A stretch of 29,129 nt of DNA from positions 1 to 29,129 of the forward strand of contig AJWJ01000289.1 of assembly GCA_000277445.1 (NCBI GenBank). Direction: 5' to 3'. The notes under the pieces were generated by a model. It searched no databases. It was given only the letters and a program-made list of their open reading frames with translations, and was not told the origin of the DNA. The stretch's first letter is position 1. Every line of letters begins with the position of its first letter. Source of the stretch: Polysphondylium violaceum (taxonomy: Eukaryota; Evosea; Eumycetozoa; Dictyosteliales; Dictyosteliaceae). Both the position numbers and the translations under genes were made by a program. This document shows positions 22,088-29,129 of this stretch, piece by piece.

Positions 22088-24832
22088 ATGTCATGGGCTA
22101 GAAATGTGCAGTCTAGAATTCAACAACAGCAACAGTTTCAGTCATTTAAGCCACAACCTTTACAGCCAGGACAACCTCAGCCAGATGCACCACCATCACC
22201 CAAGCTGTCACCGTCGCTGTCGGCCACTGTAAATGTGTCGGTGCCTGCTGTGCCGCCAGCATCGTTGAGCAAGAGTCCTTCGATGTCGTCGGCAGCGGCA
22301 GTGGTGTCCAATGCGTCTGTGTCAATCAGCAGTCCCAACACATCACCACCCTCGACACCAGCAAGTGTGATCAAGACGAGCGGGGGAGTTGTGTCGGCGA
22401 GTGTGAGCGTCCCTGTCGTGTCGGTGTCGGTCCCCTCGCCCACACCCTCGCCCACACCATCACCCTCGGTGCCGCGGTCAAGCACAGCGTCGTCATCGAC
22501 ACTCATGCCCAACCAGTCGCCTGTGACACCGGTGCGATCGACGCCCACCACCACACCGGTGCACAGCAGACAGTCCTCTTCGACAGGACCCTATATATTC
22601 CCGCAAAAGATACAGCAAAAGGTGCTCACGACCGACATGTTTAAGGGCGAGGACTTTTCTCCGGTCAATTTTGTCGAGGATCTCACGAGAAAGATTGTCA
22701 ACGACCAGATGGGCTCGGATGGGCTGCACTTTGACCCCAATCCCTTCAACTCGCTCTTTCTCAACACGCAGTTGCAGCTGTCGCAGCTCGAGGCCAACAT
22801 CGACAGAAAGCTCGACGACCTCGCCGACGAGTGCAACGATTTCAACGTCGACTACAAATCCAAACTCCAGGACCTCTTGGGCAGCTACCAAGAGTGCTTC
22901 CAGCAATTTAAAAAACTAGAAAAGGGTGTGAGCACCATCGGCACCAAAGCTGTGCACTTTGGTGACGAGCTCGACTCGGTGCACCAGCAAAAGAACAAGG
23001 CACAGAGCGCATTGTCGCTGATCAACTATCTCCTCGAACTCAACAATCCCACCACACAGCAGCGATCAGATATCTTTACAAACTCTGACCGTATCCACGA
23101 GTTGGCACAGCTGGTAAAGAAGCTCAGCAGTGTGTCTGAGGACATCAAAGAAATATCGGGCTTTGGTCAGGGCAAGCTCGAGACAGAAAACATTAGCAAC
23201 ACTTTGGAAAACGATCTATTGAATCAATTTGAAAAAGCAGCAGAGAGAAACGATTTTGAAAAGATGAAGCAGTGTGCAACCACCCTCTACAACTTTAACG
23301 GAGGTGAGAGATGCAGAGGTCGTTATGTCCAAAAGGTCAGAATGTTTTTCGATGTCGATAGTATACGTAAAGACGAGAGTTTGGCATTAAACACATCAAA
23401 GAGAATGTAAGTGTTGTAATATTAGATTGGATGTGCAGAGATAGATATTAATATAAACTAAACACAATGATATCCTATCTATAGAATAAGAGGTAATAAT
23501 ATTATAGATACTAGATTTGAAATATTTTATACAGAGATACTCAAGGATATAGCTAGGGAACAGAATGTCATACAGAATGTATTTATCAACCAAACATCTG
23601 CCATGGCAATGTTGATTGTCAGAGTCTTTGAGCAAAGAGTGAGAATGTTTGTAGAGAATGTATTGGGTCTGGAGAGAAACAACAATTTAATGTATTTACA
23701 AACTGTTCACTACTCGTTTACAAACACAAAGAAACTATTGGTCGACCCGTTGTCGTCGTATGGCATTGTTGGCGTTGACCTCAATCAATTGTTAAATTCA
23801 ATATTTTGTACATACCAAGAAGGCTACATCACCAAAGAGATGCACTCACTCTCTGACATCTATGTGCAGTCGCTCAATGAAGAGATTGATCGATTGCAGA
23901 ACCTGGACAAGGTGATGGAGTATGAAGAGGACGGTTTGAATCATGAAATCACTCAAACATTTATTCAACAGACCGAAAATGCACTCACTCGAAGCTACAC
24001 GCTGTCGCCCGATGGGATGGTGGCCGACAACATCAAGACCATCTTTTTCTCACTCCTCCGCAGCTTGTTTGTCGACTACATAGAGTTTGTGCTGGACAAG
24101 TACATGCGACTGCTCCCGGCCAACGACGCCAGATGTCTGGCCAGCATAAGCCAATTTTTTAGAGTCGTTTTGGGCATCAACCAAATCGTGGGCCAGATCC
24201 AAACCATGTTTCAGTTGTTTGTCTTGCCGCCCATTACAACAAACATGAACATTCAGTCGCAATGCTCTGATCAACTGTACTTTCACATCTCCACCCTCGA
24301 GACCAAGATCTGCATTGGCCTCGAGAGCGCCTTATCCACCATGGTGGCACTCATTGAAAAGACCTTGCTCGACCAAAAGAGAACCGACTATCAGGTCGAG
24401 GAATACGACAACTCTGTGACGCCCACCTGCAGCGCCTCAATCAAACTCATTCACTCGCTCTACGACACCATCAAAAACTGTCTCCAAGGCAAGAACTTTT
24501 CCATCCTCGTCGAGGAGTTGGGATTAAAGGCGCAGTCGGTGTTTTTGAATCACTTTAAAAAATTCAAAGTTGGCCAGGGCGTCGGCACACTCAAGTTGGT
24601 GAGAGACTTGACCGAGTATAGAAACTTTTTCAAAATGTTCAAGAGTCATAAAGTTGACGATGCATTTGAGTTGCTATTTGAAATCTCCAAACTCCATCTC
24701 GTCAATCCCGACAACTTTAAAGCCGTCATTGAAGGTGGTGCCTTGTCTAGAATGCCAAAACCAGATTTATTCACATTTATCAAACAAAGATCAGATTTTA
24801 AATCTCCATGGCTTGATACTCTTTTAGTTTAA
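22088..24832 (+). CDS. exoc5: Exocyst complex component Sec10 (EXOC5)
   Basis: Subunit of the eight-protein exocyst that tethers secretory vesicles to the plasma membrane. Exons 22088-23406 and 23485-24832; the 78-bp intron (GTAAGT...TATAG) splits an ATA codon; product 888 residues (human about 708, yeast about 871). Residues about 15-165 are a Ser/Pro/Thr-rich, disordered extension. The family match begins at about 180; VSTIGTKAVHFGDELDSV near residue 285 aligns with human ISYVATKVCHLGDQLEGV. The C-terminus matches the Sec10 end: an EELGLKAQSVFLNHFKKF segment, DLTEYRNFFKMFK, LVNPDNFKAV and FIKQRSDFKSPWL. Codons and the Ser/Pro region are unusually GC-rich for this window. COG4 was considered first and rejected on these C-terminal matches. 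Confidence 0.94.
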
Positions 24833-25228
24833 ATAAATATAAATTTATATACATAAACATAAACAATAGCAACAATATCAAATCAAAAATCTTGATTAAA
24901 CTACACCCGTAGCTATATTAGAAAACTGGGATAAAAAGATAAAAAGATAAGATAAAAGATAAAAAATAAAATAATAGAAGTAGAATAGTAATGTTTATGA
25001 GTTTTTAAATTTATGTAACCAAATATCGAGATTTTACTCAAAACCTATTTCTTTTTTTTTATTTGTATGTACATTTTTATTCATAGAAACGTTTAAAAAA
25101 TAGAAAAATAGAGATGTATTATTGATTTCAAAAAAAAATAATAGTTAAATAAATTCAAAAAGGGAGTTAAAGAAATCATCTGTGATCTATTTTTTATTTT
25201 TACTAATATTAACTATCTTTAAACTTTA
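24833..25228. other. Non-coding spacer downstream of exoc5
   Basis: AT-rich 3' flank of exoc5 with AATAAA-type polyadenylation signals right after the stop codon. Nothing else is seen in it. Confidence 0.6.
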
Positions 25229-25893
25229 TCAAGGGGAAGGACTATCACTATCAAAGTCATCAATATTTCTATGATTTAAAAAACAATGATGACAGCTTAG
25301 GCACTTTGTGCCTCCATTTTTCACTAAAAAACCATGGCAGTCACAGAGAAAAGAACAGCCAAAAGGGAGGATTTTATGTTGAGTGTTCCTAGGATCTGAA
25401 TGATTTTATCCTTGATCCCCTCTTTTTCCAGTTTATTGGAATGTTGATATTTATGCAGAAAAATTTTTTAATTTTTCTACATGAGCACAAGAGAACTCTT
25501 CAATTATATTTTGGATATCTTCTTCCTCGAATCGAAGAGTGTGCCGTGCCAGACTATCTTCTACAATGTTGGCTTCTTCATGGGAGGTACTAGGAACTAT
25601 TTCCTCTTCAATGAAATTTGAGGTCTTGGAAGAGGTATAGAAAATACTGAGAGCTGACCTCAGCAGTTGAATTTTGAGATTTGAATTTTTGCAATTCTTC
25701 ATACACTATAAAGTTTTTAAAGGAAATAAGTCTGTGAATAAACATAAATCAATACCAATTAAATAATAAACATACTTTTTTTCAAACGTAGATCTTTTTC
25801 TATCAGCTGTTGATCTTTTTCTATCAGCTGTTGATCTTTTTCCATCAGCTGTTGATCTTTTTCTATCATCTGTTGTCTATAAATATCTTCCAT
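25229..25893 (-). pseudogene. Broken Cys-rich gene with a heptad-repeat N-terminus, unrecognised
   Basis: The first exon, 25776-25893, starts at an ATG and encodes MEDIYRQQMIEKDQQL followed by more IEKDQQL heptads, a short coiled coil. A GTATGT donor at 25775 and a TATAG acceptor ending at 25706 define a 70-bp intron. Beyond it, coding-like sequence continues to 25229 but not in one frame; about three frame breaks separate the pieces. The longest intact frame is 25451-25702 (83 codons, acidic). The last piece has Cys and His in a C-x3-C-x-C ... C-x2-C-x2-C order (about 25275-25362) and ends in an acidic DSDSP tail, like a zinc-binding C-terminus. No family is recognised; a transposase-like zinc end is possible but unproven. 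If transcribed as it stands it would give a peptide of about 71 residues. Confidence 0.45.
25791..25874 (-). repeat. Four 21-bp tandem repeats encoding coiled-coil heptads
   Basis: Four head-to-tail 21-bp units (25791, 25812, 25833, 25854) that differ by only a base or two. On the minus strand each encodes one IEKDQQL-type heptad. A 21-bp unit equals exactly one heptad, so copy number can change without losing frame or helix register. Confidence 0.85.
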
Positions 25894-26455
25894 TATCAAT
25901 AGATAATTTATAATATATAATATGAGTGAATACAAATATAGATCATTAACTACTCGATTTTATACCTTCGGTGAAATTAGTAAATTTAAATTTTCATGAA
26001 TTTTTATTTTATTTCATTTTTTTAAAATTAATTTGAAGGAATACTCTAAATGTTAAGAGATTTACATATTCACTATTTTTGTTTACAAAATTTAAATAGT
26101 GAACTCGCATTAAAATTGAATTTTTATAAAATTTTGTTTCAACCCAATTATTGATATAAATAAAAAATAAAAATAGAAATAAAAAGATTGATTATCTATA
26201 TAAGTTTTAAAATTTATAAACCCAACTACTAATATATTTGGAAACTAAACTGATCTAATCAAACTAGATGTCCTAGACTTGATTTTATTCCTTAAATTAT
26301 TTAATTTCTATTGAATAATTCAATTCTATTGAATCAAAATGTTAAGAAATCCTCTTCTTGAAAAATGATAAACTTCATTATAATAATGATAAACTTCAAC
26401 ATTTTTAATGTAAAAAAAATCGATCTATCTATTTTTAAACAGAAGAGAATCGTAA
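25894..26455. other. AT-rich spacer, no gene seen
   Basis: Low-complexity AT-rich DNA. The only plus ORF touching it (26365-26565, 66 codons) is Ile/Asn/Lys-rich and competes with a better frame that starts at 26456. It includes the presumed promoter of the broken minus-strand gene. Confidence 0.5.
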
Positions 26456-26692
26456 ATACAATACTTACAACAATATCACCAAAATCCTTCACCTCAATCA
26501 ACAACAATCACAATAACTCCAATCCAAAATCAACAGTTTCCCGTAAAAAATTTTATAGATTTTAATTCAAACAATTTTATAAACTTCCAATCAGGTCTTT
26601 TTGGTAATGGAACTAGTGTTGTTGCTCATAAGTTTATTCAATTTGTGGTTCAAGAGCTGTTTGGATTAGCCATATTGAAGTATGGATCATAA
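26456..26692 (+). pseudogene. Coding-like stretch without a start, unrecognised
   Basis: The plus frame is open for 78 codons between TAA codons. It begins Gln/Thr-rich and ends with non-repetitive sequence containing SGLFGNGTSVVAHKF and LFGLAILKYGS. There is no start codon. The following 170 bases (to about 26860) keep the same richer base composition but are interrupted in all frames, which fits a decayed coding sequence. The family is not recognised, so its origin (host gene or mobile element) is open. Confidence 0.35.
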
Positions 26693-26922
26693 CAGGCTTT
26701 TATGGATAACAGCCATCATCATGGTAGAGAAGACAATTTTCTGCTATAGTGTCGATTCCTTCTAGAGAGGGGAATATGAGTCTTTCATACTTTCATAAGC
26801 TGTGGTCAATGTCTATCTATTGCCTCGATCCAAGTGGCTGTTCTATAACATGAATATATAGAATTTATTTAAATAGCTTTAAAATAAACAACAATTATAA
26901 ATGCCACCTATATATATTCTGA

Positions 26923-27156
26923 TCATGCCATTGATTTCGCTCCACCATCATGAATTTCATTTAAATCAAAATTATCAACATCATTTCCTAAATCAAGATC
27001 AACATCTTTGATCACATCGCTATTGCTGTGGTTGATATTCAAGTAGTCACCAGCATCACCTTTGAAATTTATTGTGATATTGTAGTCTAGCTTATCTTTA
27101 CTGCTAAACACCGACAGATACCGGTGATTTTCTATCAAATACTCTTTCATATACAC
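26923..27156 (-). CDS. Small acidic ORF downstream of wdr18, hypothetical
   Basis: 77-codon frame from TTG/ATG codons near 27150 to a TGA at 26923-26925. The product is acidic, with segments DYNITINFKGDAGDYLNI and DVDLDLGNDVDNFDLNE, and has balanced codons. It starts only about 10 bases beyond the wdr18 stop on the same strand, so it would need its own transcript, an alternative wdr18 3' exon, or be a gene relic. A second frame also reads plausibly through 27104-27180, so the true frame here is unsettled. No family recognised. Confidence 0.3.
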   Translation of the reverse strand: MYMKEYLIENHRYLSVFSSKDKLDYNITINFKGDAGDYLNINHSNSDVIKDVDLDLGNDVDNFDLNEIHDGGAKSMA

Positions 27157-27164
27157 CAGGAGAA

Positions 27165-29036
27165 TTATAATTTTCTTTTTTTATTTGTAGTAGTTGAAGC
27201 AGGAGCAGCTGCCTTTTTTGCGACTGGGGCTTTGGTAGTTTGTTGTTTTGCTTGTTTTTTGGAGACGGCTGGAGTTGGTGTGGAAACGGTAGTACCATTG
27301 TTTTTCTTTTGTTTTTTAGTTGGTGCTTTAACTTGTACAACTTCTTCTTCTTGTTCTTGTTCTTCTTCAACAACTTGGTCTTCTTCTTCTTCTTCAACAA
27401 CTTGTTCTTCTTCTTGTTCTTCTGCTTGCATTTCTTCATCTTCTTGTTCTTTGGCTGCTGGTTTTTTATTATTCTTTTTATTATTTGAAACAGTATTGTT
27501 ATTTTGTTGAGAAAGTTTATCTTTGACCAATTTATTCAAGTTTTCGTTCAATGATTTAATATGATTGACTTGTTTTGAAAGTTGACTATTTTGACTTTCC
27601 AATTCTTTAATTCTTTTTTCTAATAAAGTAATTTGTTTATTTGATTCCTACAATAGACGAATTAGTATAAATATAAATAACCGAGTTGGTTGATCGATAA
27701 ATAAAAGGACACATACTTGTTTAATATTATTAATTTCATCTTGGTTCGATTTAATTTGTGCAGAGTTTATATCGGATGGTTGAGTCGAAATAATTCTATT
27801 TTGAATGGAATCAATGGTGAAATGATTATGAATAAAAGTGTTTTGATCTGATGATTGCTTTAGTTTAAATGGAGTGTTGGGTCTGTCTGTGTTGTTGGAA
27901 GAGTATTTTTCAAATGCTTGGATTGGTTCAAAGGTTTTTTTGTTTTCAACAGAGGCATTGTTGAAATTCAATGAGTCAATTGGATTGATGAGTGTTTGAA
28001 TAGATGTGATGCTGCCTTTGATTGTGTTGTTGATTGATCTGACGACTTGTCTGCTAAATGTATCCCAAATGTTACATGTTCCCTCCATTGATCCACTGAT
28101 GAGTAAACTGCCGTCCAAAGAGATGGCAATGGATGTAATCGATTTAGTGTGGCCATTGAATGTCTTTCTAGAGGTGGATTTTGTGTCTTGTTGTTGATCG
28201 GCACTATTGTTGTTGAGGGTGATTAATTCAGTTTGATAGATGATACCATCACCACCACCAACATAGAGAGTGGTTTCGGTGGCGTCGAGAACGAGACATG
28301 TCAAAAAAGTGGGAAAGAGGATGGACCCAATGGATTTACCGCTGACGATATCCCATACCTTGCATGTACGATCAAGAGAGGTGGAGAAAAGACGTGCGTT
28401 GCTTCCACCATAACCGCAATAAAGTGAGGTGATACCAAGAGAATGGTCAGAGAATGATGTTTTGGCTCTGAGAAGGGTCTCTTCACGATCCAATATCTGC
28501 TCCAAGGTCCAGCAATTGATGATACCGTCGTCACCGGCAGTGATCAAGCAATAGTCGTCTTTGGTGAATGTGATGCAAGTGATTTTATTGTAATGTGCTT
28601 CCCAGACTTTGAGTAAGGTGCCAGTGGCCACTTCCCACAAATAAACAGATCCTGAGCCTGTTCCCATAGCACAATAATGTCCGTCGTTTGAGGCACAGAT
28701 GGGACCTGCTCTCTCTTGAATTGGGGTCTTGAAGAGTGGTTGATCTTTTTTCCAAGAGTAGAGATGGACCATGGCCTTGTTTGATTGTGCGGTGGCAAAG
28801 TACTCTGATCCAATCAATGCTAAGCCATTGCTCTCGCTTTGGCTGTTGTTGAAAGAAGCCAAATGACTTCCATTTCTAAGATCATATAAATATATAGAGT
28901 TGTCTTCTTTGGAGGTCAAAGCAATGACCTCGGTGATCGAGTTGTCGACGCCGGTGAGATTGTCCTTCTTTTGGCTATCGGGCACCAACGGGGCTGCTGC
29001 TTGTTTGGGGATTTTGGTGTGAGTCTTTCTTCCCAT
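27165..29036 (-). CDS. wdr18: WDR18/Ipi3-type WD40 protein of ribosome biogenesis
   Basis: Known family role: with Rix1 (PELP1) and Ipi1 (TEX10) it forms the Rix1 complex, which acts in nucleolar ITS2 processing and 60S maturation. Exons 27717-29036 and 27165-27647; the 69-bp intron (GTATGT...TTGTAG) is phase 0; product 600 residues (human 432). WD40 repeats occupy about residues 20-330, with SGSVYLWEVATGTLLKVW, then LFSTSLDRTCKVWDIVSGKS and LLISGSMEGTCNIWD; human has VATSSLDQTVKLWEVSSGE at the second. A C-terminal coiled coil, IKELESQNSQLSKQV, spans the exon junction region, as in human WDR18. An added tail is Glu/Gln-rich, then Lys/Ala-rich, ending NKKRKL, a likely nuclear localisation signal. 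The ATG at 29036 (MGRKTHTK) is chosen because the longer frame upstream has no ATG. Confidence 0.92.
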
Positions 29037-29079
29037 GTTGTCTGTCTCTGTATTTCTATACAAATAAGTATTTCAATTA
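29037..29079. promoter_or_regulatory. Very short divergent intergenic region
   Basis: Only 43 bp separate the wdr18 start codon from the ATG of the possible plus-strand gene. If both starts are right, the two genes share one promoter and their leaders must be very short or overlap. Confidence 0.35.
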
Positions 29080-29110
29080 ATGAGGGCTCAAGAATCTTTC
29101 GGTCGTCAAG
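29080..29110 (+). CDS. Possible first exon of a divergent gene, cut by the window edge
   Basis: ATG at 29080 opens MRAQESFGRQ, followed in phase by G|GTATTT, a usable donor, and then T-rich intron-like DNA to the end of the window. The codons are less AT-biased than the surrounding spacer. Only ten residues are visible, too few to name a family. Confidence 0.35.
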
Positions 29111-29129
29111 GTATTTTTATTTTTTTTCG

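Noticed and set aside
22177-22906. Antisense ORFs of 84-137 codons over the Sec10 N-terminus
   Set aside because: By-products of the GC-rich Ser/Pro codons; they carry no family signal.
22088-24832. COG4 (Golgi tethering subunit) as the identity of this gene
   Set aside because: The C-terminal third and the TKAVHFGDELDSV region match Sec10/EXOC5 instead.

Overview
The window reads as dictyostelid social amoeba nuclear DNA. It is AT-rich, with long A/T homopolymers between genes and short AT-rich introns (57-211 bp) bounded by GTA...TAG/CAG. Asn and Gln homopolymers sit inside proteins, and the talin ends in a villin headpiece, a form known from Dictyostelium TalB. Dictyostelid is firm; the species is not determined. 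Coding DNA less AT-biased than I would expect for D. discoideum makes another dictyostelid plausible (inference).

Layout, left to right. 1-2387: low-complexity DNA and a probable long leader. 2388-5645: a large Asn/Ser/Gln-rich protein with a bZIP-like segment (+). 5882-6490: a two-exon histone-fold protein resembling CENP-X/MHF2 (+). 6491-8311: spacer and talB promoter region with an AAATC microsatellite. 8312-16336: talin B in three exons (+). 16337-18042: a spacer between the converging talB and mad1 genes, holding an 86-codon minus-strand coding fragment and a candidate small two-exon gene with its own TATA box (+). 18043-20568: spindle-checkpoint protein Mad1 in four exons (-). 21030-21471: ribosomal protein L39 in three exons (-), easily missed because each exon is tiny. 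22088-24832: exocyst subunit Sec10 in two exons (+). 24833-26922: a gene-poor stretch with a broken Cys-rich gene (-) and another decayed coding-like stretch (+). 26923-27156: an unassigned small ORF (-). 27165-29036: WDR18/Ipi3, a ribosome-biogenesis WD40 protein, in two exons (-). 29080 to the edge: the possible first exon of a divergent gene (+).

The genes are mostly independent housekeeping and cytoskeletal functions: adhesion (talin), secretion (Sec10), translation and ribosome assembly (L39, WDR18), chromosome segregation (Mad1, perhaps the CENP-X-like protein) and transcription (bZIP-like). I see no operon-like or defence-like cluster and no intact mobile element. The less explained material is in the two gene-poor spacers (16.3-18.0 kb and 24.8-27.0 kb) and in the first L39 intron, which carries an 11-bp inverted repeat. 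Exon boundaries were worked out by hand from splice consensus and reading phase, and each multi-exon model below stays in frame across every junction.
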